64,000 nt of DNA from Gallionella sp. (GTDB lineage: Bacteria > Pseudomonadota > Gammaproteobacteria > Burkholderiales > Gallionellaceae): positions 167,439 to 231,438 of the forward strand of contig JAQTZW010000004.1 of NCBI GenBank assembly GCA_028687575.1, written 5' to 3'. Made by a program: the position numbers and the translations under genes. The notes under the pieces were generated by a model. It made no database searches. It saw nothing but the letters and a program-made list of their open reading frames with translations, and was not told the origin of the DNA. Position 1 is the first letter of the stretch, and every line of letters starts with the position of its first letter. Positions 19,913 through 27,953 of the stretch are shown here, piece by piece.

Positions 19913-21376
19913 ATGACAATTGAGCTTGAAAAACTGCACCCCGAGGTCGTTTGGCGGCATTTCGCCTCGCTGTGCGCGATTCCGCGTGCCTCGTACCACG
20001 AGGCCGCGCTGGTGGAGTACCTGATGGATTGGGCGGCAAACCACGGCATCGCATCCCGCGTGGATGCGGCGGGCAACCTGATTTTGAGCAAACCAGCCAG
20101 CCCAGGCAGCGAAGAGCGTCCCGGGGTGATCCTGCAAGGCCATCTGGACATGGTGTGCCAGGCGAACTCGGGGACCGTTCACGATTTTCTGCAAGACCCG
20201 ATCAAGGCGGTGGTGCGCGACGGCTGGGTGGTGGCTGACCAGACTACGCTGGGTGCGGACAATGGCATCGGTGTGGCGCTGGCACTGGCGGCGCTGGAAG
20301 CGCCGGAATTGACGCATCCCGCGCTGGAGTTGCTGCTGACCGTCAACGAGGAGTCTGGCATGGACGGCGCGCGCGGGCTGGCTGCAGGTGAATTGAAGGG
20401 CAAATCACTGATCAATCTGGATACCGAGGAATGGGGACATTTCTATCTGGGTTGTGCGGGAGGCGTGGACGTGGAAGTGCGGCATGTCGGCGAGTTGCAG
20501 TCCGTGCCATTGGACTACTCGCTGGTGCAGTTTGCGGTGGGCGGCTTGCGTGGCGGGCATTCCGGCATAGACATCCATGCCGGGCGCGGCAATGCCATCA
20601 AGTTGCTGGCCGAGGCGTTGCGCGATTTGTCGGCGCATGCGGACGTGCGGCTGGTTGAGTTGCAGGGCGGCACGGCGCGCAACGCCATTCCGCGCGAGGC
20701 GCAGGCGCTGTGCGCGTTGCCTGCCGGCATCGCGGCGAGTCTGGACGAGTGGGTGCGGCACAGGCTCGATGCCTGGCAGGCGCGCTTTGCCGAAACGGAT
20801 GCGGCGGTGTCCTTCACCTGCCGGCATCTGGATGATGCGCCGGGGAGCGCGCTGTCGGCGGATGTGCAGCAGGCGCTGCTGGCCTTTCTTGATAGCGCGC
20901 CCAACGGGGTTGCGCAGATTAGCGAGGATTTTCCCGGCGTGACCGATACGTCGAGCAATCTCGGGGTGGCCGCATTGCGGAGCGGCGAGCTGGCCGTGAC
21001 CTTCAAGGTGCGTTCGCTGCATGACGCGCGCGCCGATGCGCTTGCCGACAAGCTGGTCGGCTATGCCGCAGCCCACGGTTTTGCCGCACACAAGGACGGC
21101 GGATATCCGGGCTGGACGCCCAATCCGGCCTCGCCATTGTTGGCGCAGTGCCAGCAGGTCTTTGCCGAGCAGTTCGGCCATGCCGCATCCATACAGGTGA
21201 TTCACGCCGGCCTGGAATGCGGGCTGCTGGCCGCCAGCCACCCGCATCTGGAGATGATCTCGTTTGGACCCGACATCCGGGGCGCGCATGCGCCCGGCGA
21301 GCGGGTGGAAATCGCCTCGGTGACGCGCTGCTGGACGCTGCTCAAGGCGGTGTTGACCGCGCTGGCAAAGCCATGA
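19913..21376 (+). CDS. pepD: Aminoacyl-histidine dipeptidase / cytosol non-specific dipeptidase
   Basis: M20-family di-zinc dipeptidase acting in the cytosol, 487 residues. Metal and catalytic motifs: GHLDMVCQ (ligand His and catalytic Asp), GADNGIG (bridging Asp), NEESGMDG (catalytic Glu), LDTEEWGHFYLGCAGG, and AGLECG near the end. The lid domain carries GGLRGGHSGIDIHAGRGNAIKLLA. Two adjacent ATGs (19910, 19913) are possible; GGGG sits better for 19913. It lies 20 bases after the flavoprotein and overlaps the next gene by ATGA. Confidence 0.93.
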   Translation: MTIELEKLHPEVVWRHFASLCAIPRASYHEAALVEYLMDWAANHGIASRVDAAGNLILSKPASPGSEERPGVILQGHLDMVCQANSGTVHDFLQDPIKAVVRDGWVVADQTTLGADNGIGVALALAALEAPELTHPALELLLTVNEESGMDGARGLAAGELKGKSLINLDTEEWGHFYLGCAGGVDVEVRHVGELQSVPLDYSLVQFAVGGLRGGHSGIDIHAGRGNAIKLLAEALRDLSAHADVRLVELQGGTARNAIPREAQALCALPAGIAASLDEWVRHRLDAWQARFAETDAAVSFTCRHLDDAPGSALSADVQQALLAFLDSAPNGVAQISEDFPGVTDTSSNLGVAALRSGELAVTFKVRSLHDARADALADKLVGYAAAHGFAAHKDGGYPGWTPNPASPLLAQCQQVFAEQFGHAASIQVIHAGLECGLLAASHPHLEMISFGPDIRGAHAPGERVEIASVTRCWTLLKAVLTALAKP

Positions 21377-21738
21377 GCGTCCTGAATCCTAGTTTGCAAA
21401 GGTCGCTCGCGGCCTGGGGGACGTCGGATTTCGAGCGCATCCTGAAGCAGGAGCTGGAATCGCTGGACAAAGATAAGTTGCCGTTGCAGCAAGGTCTCTC
21501 CAACTCCAACCATGTGGTCGATGCGCCGATCACCGCGATCATCCTCGGTGTATCCGAACAGGATGAGGTGATACGCGTGCGCGCAGGGATATTCTATCTG
21601 GGCATGCTCGGCGGTTGCAGCTGCGCAGACGATCCCACGCCCGTCGGCGAACTCAACGAGTATTGCGAGATACAACTGGAGGTAAATCGGAACACGGCAG
21701 AAACGTCGGTCTTTCTCGTCGAACAGTCGGCATCGTGA
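21373..21738 (+). CDS. Conserved hypothetical protein after pepD
   Basis: 121 residues, no signal peptide, mixed composition. The last third has GGCSCADDPTPVGELNEYCEIQLEVN, which holds three cysteines. The start ATG overlaps the pepD stop (21373-21376), indicating coupled translation. I do not recognise a domain; the charged N-terminal helix and strand-rich end suggest a small alpha/beta fold. Confidence 0.7.
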   Translation: MSVLNPSLQRSLAAWGTSDFERILKQELESLDKDKLPLQQGLSNSNHVVDAPITAIILGVSEQDEVIRVRAGIFYLGMLGGCSCADDPTPVGELNEYCEIQLEVNRNTAETSVFLVEQSAS

Positions 21739-21747
21739 CGATAAATA

Positions 21748-23037
21748 ATGCTTAACGAACATCAGTCTCGTCAGCTGTTGCGCCTGCGCTGGTCGGCCTT
21801 CGTCATCGTTGGACTGGCTTATGCGCTGTCGTTCTTCCATCGTCTGGCACCTGCCGCGATCGCGTCCGACCTGCAACTGGCCTTCCACGCCAGTGGCGCG
21901 CAACTGGGCGGGCTGGCGGCGACCTATTTTTACGTCTACATGGTGATGCAGATACCCGCCGGGATACTGGCCGACACGCTGGGGCCGCGCCGCGTGGTGA
22001 CGCTGGGCGGGCTGGTCGCGGGCGGCGGGGCGCTGCTGTTCGGCATGGCCGACACGCTGGTTGCGGCATCCATCGGGCGCTTGCTGGTGGGGCTGGGCGT
22101 GTCGGTGACGTTCATCTCGATGCTGAAGCTGAACGCGGTGTGGTTCCATGACCGGCATTTCGCCAGCGTCACCGGCGCGACCATCCTGCTGGGCAATGTC
22201 GGTTCATTGCTGGCCGCAGCGCCGCTGGCGTGGGCATTGAACTTCGTCTCGTGGCGCAGCGCGTTCGAGGCAGTGGGGGTGTTCTCGCTGGCGCTGGCCG
22301 GGCTGACCTGGTGGCTGGTGCACGACCATCCGGGGCGTGCCAATCTTCCTTCGATGCGCGAACTGGACGGACGGGCGGCGCATGCGCCGCATCAGGGGCA
22401 CTGGTACGACGGCCTGCTGGTGGTGCTGAAGAACCGTGCGACCTGGCCGGGGCTGTGGGTGAACATGGGGCTGGCCGGCACGCTGTTCGCGTTCGCCGGG
22501 CTGTGGGCGGTGCCGTTCCTGCGCGATGTGTACGGCATGGACCGGGCGCAGGCGACCGCGCATACCTCGTCGCTGCTGGCAGGCTTTGCCATCGGCGCGC
22601 TGTTCATCGGCATGATCTCCGACCGCTTGGGACGCCGCAAACCGGTGATGTTCATGGCCGCGCTGGCGTACTGCCTGTGCTGGCTGCCGTTGCTGGCCGG
22701 TGTGGAGTTGCGCGGTGCTGCCGGCCACTTGCTGTTCTTCGTGATGGGGCTGTGCGCCCCCGGCTTTACGTTGAGCTGGGCGTGCGCCAAGGAAGTCAAT
22801 CCGCCCGCGCTTTCCGGCATGGCGACCAGCGTGGTGAACATCGGCGCGTTCATGGGGACGGCCATCCTGCAACCGCTGGTGGGCTGGGCGATAGACCGCG
22901 CGCGCGGCGCGGGCAGTCTGCCGGGACTGGCGGAGTACCAAGCCGGCATGGCCATCATGCTGGGTTTCTCGCTGGTGGGGCTGATCGCGATATTGTTCGT
23001 CCGCGAGACCCATTGCCGATATCGGGAAGCCGACTGA
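21748..23037 (+). CDS. MFS transporter
   Basis: 429-residue inner-membrane carrier with 12 predicted hydrophobic segments. It has MFS signatures between TM2 and TM3 (GILADTLGPRRVV) and between TM8 and TM9 (GMISDRLGRRKPV), and a central loop near residues 200-220. The substrate cannot be inferred; the overall look recalls the nitrate/hexuronate-type subgroup of major facilitators. It ends ten bases from the stop of the convergent barrel gene. Confidence 0.88.
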   Translation: MLNEHQSRQLLRLRWSAFVIVGLAYALSFFHRLAPAAIASDLQLAFHASGAQLGGLAATYFYVYMVMQIPAGILADTLGPRRVVTLGGLVAGGGALLFGMADTLVAASIGRLLVGLGVSVTFISMLKLNAVWFHDRHFASVTGATILLGNVGSLLAAAPLAWALNFVSWRSAFEAVGVFSLALAGLTWWLVHDHPGRANLPSMRELDGRAAHAPHQGHWYDGLLVVLKNRATWPGLWVNMGLAGTLFAFAGLWAVPFLRDVYGMDRAQATAHTSSLLAGFAIGALFIGMISDRLGRRKPVMFMAALAYCLCWLPLLAGVELRGAAGHLLFFVMGLCAPGFTLSWACAKEVNPPALSGMATSVVNIGAFMGTAILQPLVGWAIDRARGAGSLPGLAEYQAGMAIMLGFSLVGLIAILFVRETHCRYREAD

Positions 23038-23047
23038 TGGCGGCTAC

Positions 23048-25231
23048 TCAGCGCACCCGTTCCAAGCTCCAGTTGCGCTCGTTAAGCGCGGGCGCGCCAG
23101 CTGGCGTGACGGCGACCTCGACCATCCTCTGACCGTCTACACGTTGCGGGATGCCCAGCCTGACGCGCCCTTGCGCGGTCTGCCAATCCATCAGATAGCG
23201 GAAACGACCGACCGCCAGATCGTCGCCCCAGTTGTCGGTAAAACTGCCTTCCTCGATGGCCAGCGTGGGCGGGCCGAATTGGCGCAGCAGCGATTCGCGG
23301 ATGCGGGCGTAGAGGCGCTGCACTTCCGCCGGGGTCTGATCCTGAAGGTCAACCTGTATGCCAACGCGAACCACGGCCCCGGTTTGATGTTCCAGCAACA
23401 GTTGCTGGGGGGCTGCGATATTGGGGAACCACGGGTAGTCGAAGGACAGCAGATTCCCGTTGCGGCTGGCGGCGCCAGCCCCCCAGTGTATGAGCAGGGT
23501 TTCCGCATCGGCAAGCAGCGTGCCCGGGGATATCAGCGTCAGATCGCGCTCAGACAGGTCGGCGGAGGCCGGAGCGGCAACATGCGAGGCGGGCGGGGTA
23601 GCGTTCACATCGGCGGGCATCTGCTCGAAATGGAAACTGTATCCCAGGCCGACGCGCCAGGCGCGCGTCGCAAGATTGCCCATCGGGTTGCGTTGCAGCA
23701 GGTCGCCATCCACCGAGAATTCGTGTGATCCGCTGCGGTACTGGTAGCGGAAGGCGGTCTGGCGGTTGAACAGTTCCAGAATGCCGCTGTTTGCGCGCGC
23801 ATGCAGGAAGTTATAGGAGAATCCGAAAGAATGTGCGCCGCTGGCGAGTTGCAATTGCAGGGTCGGCGCCCAGCTCGATTGGGCCGGGTTCGCCCCGCTT
23901 ACGTTGCGCCGAACTACGCCCAGCGATCCGCTGCCATTGAGTGTGCCTGCCTGAAAACGTTTACTCAGGCTTACAGAAGGTTCGCGCGTATTGGTGATGA
24001 CGCCGTTCCTGAGGTCGTGGACGGTCATGTCGAACACCCCCCAGCGCAGCCCCATGCCGGCAGGAAGGGTGTGGGAAAAGTCCGCGCGGATGGCATGATT
24101 CTTGAGGTGCTGACTGCCATCATCGGCCAGCCGGTTCTGCGACTGCATGTCCATGTTGACATTGCCGGACAAAACTTCTGGCAATCGTCCTGAGAGCGTG
24201 ATGCCGCCGATATCGGTGTTCACGCCAACCGGATTGACGATGCCGGCCAGTTTGTCCCAGCCGTCACGGTAGCTTTGCAGTCGGCCCGTGATCGCCATGC
24301 CGTTGTCGAAACGCCAGCGCAACTGGCCGGAAGCGGCTTTCTGGTTGGCCGTCACTGCCCCGCCCAACGGTTGATAGGCCGAGCCGTTCTTTTCGAATCG
24401 CAGGTTGTACTGGAGCGGCAGAGCGGCATCGTGACCATCCAGACTGAAATACTGTGCGGCATCGCGGCGGGCGGCATAGGCTGAGGTGTCGCCGGACAGT
24501 CGCGTCAATTCCGCTTCCACCTGCCAACGCTGGCTTGCCAGTTGCATGTCCTTGGCCCAGCCCAGTCCGCCGCTCCATTGACGGATATCTGCGGCACCGT
24601 TGGGGCGCTGGCGGTTGGCATTGACCGAGGAAAGGATGAAATCGCCCCACGCCTTTGATTGCAAAACCCAAGAGGCGGCAAGGAAATCCTCGCGGTTGAC
24701 ATTCAGCCCCCGCCAGGTCGGCGCAGCGCGCCCGGCGGTCAGCAGCAGGGAGTGGCTGGTGTCAGCTGCGCCGTTCTGCACTTCAAGCTGCATGCCCTTC
24801 ATGCCGCGTTGCAACGTCCGCTGGGAATGCAGGCTGTAGACATCTCCGAGTTCCAGCCGGAACGGCATTGCGGCGTCTCCCTTGGTCCATTCCATGCGGG
24901 CGCGTTCCAGAATGCCGCCCTGAACGCCACGGTATTCCGAACGGTTGAGCGTGCCGGCAAGCTGCGTATTGAGACGTTCATACGCGGAAAGGGTGCGCCT
25001 TGCGTCCAAACTGAAACTGCCATAGCCCTGGCTGCCCAGGTAAGGGTAGGGTGCGCTGCGGCTGTCGCCCGACACATGGTAGCTGTCGTAACGGCCCTGT
25101 ATGACGCCGGAAAGCTGCCAGTCTTGCAGGGGGGCAGACGGTGGTGAAGAACTGACTTCGTTCGGGCCGGCCAAGGCGCTTGAGCTTGCCAACAGCAACA
25201 GGAGCGTCGTTCTGCGCTTAGGGGAGTGCAT
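23048..25231 (-). CDS. Predicted outer-membrane beta-barrel protein with C-terminal domain
   Basis: 727 residues starting with a signal peptide (MHSPKRRTTLLLLLASSSALA). Residues ~35-565 show alternating short amphipathic strands rich in aromatic, Gly and Asn residues (for example LSGVIQGRYDSYHVSGD and FRYQYRSGSHEFSVDGDLLQ), the pattern of a porin-like barrel. Residues ~570-727 look like a separate globular domain, and the protein ends NWSLERVR and not in a terminal aromatic residue, so the barrel does not close at the C-terminus. It is the last gene of the exported five-gene unit. I recognise no named family. Confidence 0.65.
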   Translation of the reverse strand: MHSPKRRTTLLLLLASSSALAGPNEVSSSPPSAPLQDWQLSGVIQGRYDSYHVSGDSRSAPYPYLGSQGYGSFSLDARRTLSAYERLNTQLAGTLNRSEYRGVQGGILERARMEWTKGDAAMPFRLELGDVYSLHSQRTLQRGMKGMQLEVQNGAADTSHSLLLTAGRAAPTWRGLNVNREDFLAASWVLQSKAWGDFILSSVNANRQRPNGAADIRQWSGGLGWAKDMQLASQRWQVEAELTRLSGDTSAYAARRDAAQYFSLDGHDAALPLQYNLRFEKNGSAYQPLGGAVTANQKAASGQLRWRFDNGMAITGRLQSYRDGWDKLAGIVNPVGVNTDIGGITLSGRLPEVLSGNVNMDMQSQNRLADDGSQHLKNHAIRADFSHTLPAGMGLRWGVFDMTVHDLRNGVITNTREPSVSLSKRFQAGTLNGSGSLGVVRRNVSGANPAQSSWAPTLQLQLASGAHSFGFSYNFLHARANSGILELFNRQTAFRYQYRSGSHEFSVDGDLLQRNPMGNLATRAWRVGLGYSFHFEQMPADVNATPPASHVAAPASADLSERDLTLISPGTLLADAETLLIHWGAGAASRNGNLLSFDYPWFPNIAAPQQLLLEHQTGAVVRVGIQVDLQDQTPAEVQRLYARIRESLLRQFGPPTLAIEEGSFTDNWGDDLAVGRFRYLMDWQTAQGRVRLGIPQRVDGQRMVEVAVTPAGAPALNERNWSLERVR

Positions 25232-25238
25232 GGCCTGC

Positions 25239-25727
25239 TCAGTCCGTTTCTGTGAATCGCAGCAGGAATTCGTTCAGGCCGCGCAGCCGCTGGAAGCCGG
25301 TGACCGGGTCGTTGAACTCGATCTGCGTCTCCACCAGCACGGACACGGTGCTGATGCGTTTGGGAGGCTGGCCGGGCAGCGTCTCGATGATCTGATCGAG
25401 TGTGGCGACGGACTGGACGGCGGTGACGCGCAGCCGCGCATCTCTGGGAACGACGGTGAGCATGGTGTCCAGCAGCCGGTCGCGGCTGGCGAAGCTATTG
25501 TCGAGCAGGGCGGGCAGTCCTTCGCCGTTCCATGCCTGGGCGATGGAATCCACTGCCTGGCGCACCCGTTCCGGGCTGACCGGCCTGATCTGCGCCGGAC
25601 GGCTTTGACCCTGTGCCAGCATCTGCGGTTGGCCGATCTGTGCGGGGCTGCGGAAGCCGCGCGCGAACGTTTCGCCGCATGGCTGGAGCAGCAGGAACAG
25701 CAGCATGATCAGCAGGCGGGCGTTCAT
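25239..25727 (-). CDS. Small exported protein of unknown function
   Basis: 162 residues from ATG 25727, beginning with a signal peptide (MNARLLIMLLFLLLQPCGETFA). A cysteine in LLLQPCGETF is near the cleavage region but does not form a clear lipobox. The mature part is Pro/Gln-rich, then mixed alpha/beta (PERVRQAVDSIAQAWNGEGL; RISTVSVLVETQIEFNDP). It overlaps the stop of the repeat protein by four bases and lies seven bases before the barrel gene. No family recognised. Confidence 0.65.
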   Translation of the reverse strand: MNARLLIMLLFLLLQPCGETFARGFRSPAQIGQPQMLAQGQSRPAQIRPVSPERVRQAVDSIAQAWNGEGLPALLDNSFASRDRLLDTMLTVVPRDARLRVTAVQSVATLDQIIETLPGQPPKRISTVSVLVETQIEFNDPVTGFQRLRGLNEFLLRFTETD

Positions 25728-26752
25728 GGGCAGTTGCTCGGCAGAGGGCCGCAACGGACGCCGGACAGCGCCGTGATCAGCATCGGGTTGGCGTAGGTGA
25801 AACTGATCTTGTAATAGTCGCCGCCGCCGGGCTTTTGCAGGATGACGCTGGCGGGGCCGGGCCAAAATGTGGCAAGCGGCCAGGTCGCTGCCGGCACTGA
25901 GGACACGACCGTCGTGCCGCCCAGTACGTTCACGAAAACCTGTGCTCCGCCCATAAAGCCGAGCAGCGCGCCGGGAGGGGCGGCGGGTCCGGGCAGCAGG
26001 CTCAAGGTGTTGGGGCCGCCGCCGTCTATCACCAGATAGCCGGACAGCGTGATGTCCATCGGCATCGCCGTCAGCATCGTCAATGTCACCGGGCCGAGCG
26101 GGGCGGCAGGTGCTGCGGCGAGTTTGCCTTGCGCCCGTTCGATGTCGGTCTGCAATGCCTGGAAGTCGAAGGGGTTGTCCGTCTGCATGGCAGTGCCGCG
26201 CGGGATGGAGCGCAACAGGGAGAACGTCCAGGTTTGCCCGGCGGCGTTGTCCTCGTTACGGTCTACAGCGGCAGGCGTGCTGCCCTGCCCGGTCATGGAA
26301 AAGCCTGTCACATCCACCGATACCGGCCTGAAGCCGCGTCCGGTGAAAGAAAGTCCGGGAACCTCCACTGCCACTTCGTTGATTGCATTGCCGGTGAAGG
26401 TGATGGCGGGCACTGCCAGCGTGACGGGCTGGAACACATGTCCGGTGAAAGTAATGGCGGGCACTTCCAGTGTGACCGGCTGGAATACCTGTCCGGTAAA
26501 GGTGATGGCTGGCACTTCCAGTGTGACGGGCTGGAATACCTGTCCGGTGAAGGTGATGGCTGGCACTTCCAGTGTGACGGGCTGGAATACTTGGCCGGTA
26601 AAGGTGATGGCGGGCACTGCCAGGGTAACGGGATGGAATCCTTCCACTTCCGCACCCGCTGTCAGGCTGGCGCCACTCAGGGCGACTGCAAGCATCCAGC
26701 GTGCAAAGCCGCTCGGACGATTGGCAGAGACTGTTCGCTCAATCCCGTTCAT
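25724..26752 (-). CDS. Exported protein with seven 17-residue tandem repeats
   Basis: 342 residues. An N-terminal hydrophobic stretch (RWMLAVALSGASLTAGA) looks like a signal peptide. Residues 38-156 are seven back-to-back 17-residue units of consensus FQPVTLEVPAITFTGQ plus one residue; units 1-5 are almost identical and units 6-7 are diverged. Alternating hydrophobic residues in each unit suggest two short beta-strands, as in a solenoid or fibre. The rest (160-342) is Pro/Gly-rich and ends with two cysteines (VRCGPLPSNCP) that may form a disulfide. No family recognised. Confidence 0.7.
   Translation of the reverse strand: MNGIERTVSANRPSGFARWMLAVALSGASLTAGAEVEGFHPVTLAVPAITFTGQVFQPVTLEVPAITFTGQVFQPVTLEVPAITFTGQVFQPVTLEVPAITFTGHVFQPVTLAVPAITFTGNAINEVAVEVPGLSFTGRGFRPVSVDVTGFSMTGQGSTPAAVDRNEDNAAGQTWTFSLLRSIPRGTAMQTDNPFDFQALQTDIERAQGKLAAAPAAPLGPVTLTMLTAMPMDITLSGYLVIDGGGPNTLSLLPGPAAPPGALLGFMGGAQVFVNVLGGTTVVSSVPAATWPLATFWPGPASVILQKPGGGDYYKISFTYANPMLITALSGVRCGPLPSNCP
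26285..26641 (-). repeat. Seven 51-bp in-frame tandem repeats
   Basis: Codes residues 38-156 of the repeat protein. The central units (about 26440-26600) differ mainly at third codon positions, for example GTGAAA/GTAAAG/GTGAAG variants. This indicates recent duplication with selection on the protein, and possible copy-number variation between strains. Confidence 0.9.
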
Positions 26753-26790
26753 CTCGGCTGCCAGCGTAAAAGTGGTCTGGGTGGCGCACT

Positions 26791-27315
26791 TCAGAATTGC
26801 CCTTTGGGCTCGTCATTCATGGTCGAGCCTGCCACACTGCACCACCATTTGAGGGTGCCGCCTACGGTGCAGTAGCCATTGCTGCCCGTCTCCAAGCGCC
26901 GCCATCCTTCTGTAGCGTTATGGAGTTGGAGTTCGCAATGCCAGCGGTGGGCGATGGTGGGTGCAGAGTCTTCCGGCGTGTTGTGGTAGCCGTCGCCGAT
27001 ATTGATGCCGAGAGAGACGGGGCCGGACTGCACCGCGCCGCCGTATTGGAGATGTTGCGTTACCGGGAATTCGACGGAGGCGCTTCCCAGCACACTCCTG
27101 CCAAAGTAGTCGGCGTCCTGCTTCTGGATCCGGCACTCGACACGTGCACGGTCAACTCCCGGCATCAAACCCTTGATGTCCATGCCCGCAATGTTGAGGG
27201 TGAACTGTTTTTGCATGGTCACCTGGGCTCGGGTCTGGGGCTGAGTTTCGGATGCCTGGGCGCTGGCGTTCAGGAGCAGGCAGGATGTTGCTGCAATCAG
27301 GATCGGTTTGAGCAT
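26791..27315 (-). CDS. Exported four-cysteine protein A (paralogue of the next gene)
   Basis: 174 residues with a signal peptide (MLKPILIAATSCLLLNASAQA). The mature part has four cysteines in the order RVECRIQ, RWHCELQ, NGYCTVG and KWWCSVA, likely two disulfides. It shares with its neighbour the pattern F-x-L/F-x-(I/L)AG(I/M)D, FPVTQ, SGP/TGP then (I/V)N(I/F)G, and the cysteine order, so the two are paralogues. AAGGAG lies seven bases before the ATG. It is 38 bases upstream of the repeat-protein gene. Function unknown. Confidence 0.7.
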   Translation of the reverse strand: MLKPILIAATSCLLLNASAQASETQPQTRAQVTMQKQFTLNIAGMDIKGLMPGVDRARVECRIQKQDADYFGRSVLGSASVEFPVTQHLQYGGAVQSGPVSLGINIGDGYHNTPEDSAPTIAHRWHCELQLHNATEGWRRLETGSNGYCTVGGTLKWWCSVAGSTMNDEPKGQF

Positions 27316-27380
27316 GGCATTTCTCCTTGAGAAAGACTGGCTGGTCGGGAGGTATTGAGCATCGGCGGGTCACATGCTCA

Positions 27381-27854
27381 TCAGAATGTGAAATGCCCGC
27401 TCTGGGAGGCCACGAGCGGCGCGCCGGGTTTTGGGCAAGCCCACTCGGCGGTGCATGGGCCAGCGGCTGAGACTACGCCACCCCCGCGTCGCACCAGTTC
27501 AAAGTGACATTCCCAATTCTGCACTTCAGTTATCAGGTGATCGCCGGCATTCACATTTTGACCAAAATTCACGCCGATGTTGAATGGGCCGGTATGCACC
27601 ACGTTTTCGCCATTTACCTGCGTCACGGGGAAATCCTTGCGTCCTGTTCCCAGTGATTCGTTGGGCGCAACCCCCTTGAGGTTGCAGACCGCGACGACTT
27701 TTTCGACTTCGGGCGTGAGTAGCGTTGCGTCTATGCCGGCTAGGCGGAAGGTGAAGTGCGGTACGGGTGCGCTCTCGGTGGCCTGTGCGACCGGCATGGA
27801 CAGGCAGGCCAGTCCAAAGGCAAGAGGCAGGGGAAGCAGCAGCGGCTTGACCAT
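27381..27854 (-). CDS. Exported four-cysteine protein B
   Basis: 157 residues from ATG 27854, which has AAGGAG seven bases upstream. The open frame extends 12 codons further but without a ribosome-binding site. Signal peptide MVKPLLLPLPLAFGLACLSM then PVAQA. The four mature cysteines lie in VAVCNLKG, NWECHFEL, AGPCTAE and EWACPKPG. Shared motifs with protein A are AGIDATLLTPEVEKV, KDFPVTQ and HTGPFNIGVNFG. It is the first gene of the exported unit, with a decayed insertion sequence about 100 bases upstream. Function unknown. Confidence 0.7.
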   Translation of the reverse strand: MVKPLLLPLPLAFGLACLSMPVAQATESAPVPHFTFRLAGIDATLLTPEVEKVVAVCNLKGVAPNESLGTGRKDFPVTQVNGENVVHTGPFNIGVNFGQNVNAGDHLITEVQNWECHFELVRRGGGVVSAAGPCTAEWACPKPGAPLVASQSGHFTF

Positions 27855-27953
27855 ATCAGTTCTCCTTGAGCGAACAGCAATGCGACTCACAGCGACCGCT
27901 GGCAGTATCGGTTCTCACCAAATGCGTGTCAATGTCAGCGCCCGGTATTGTCA

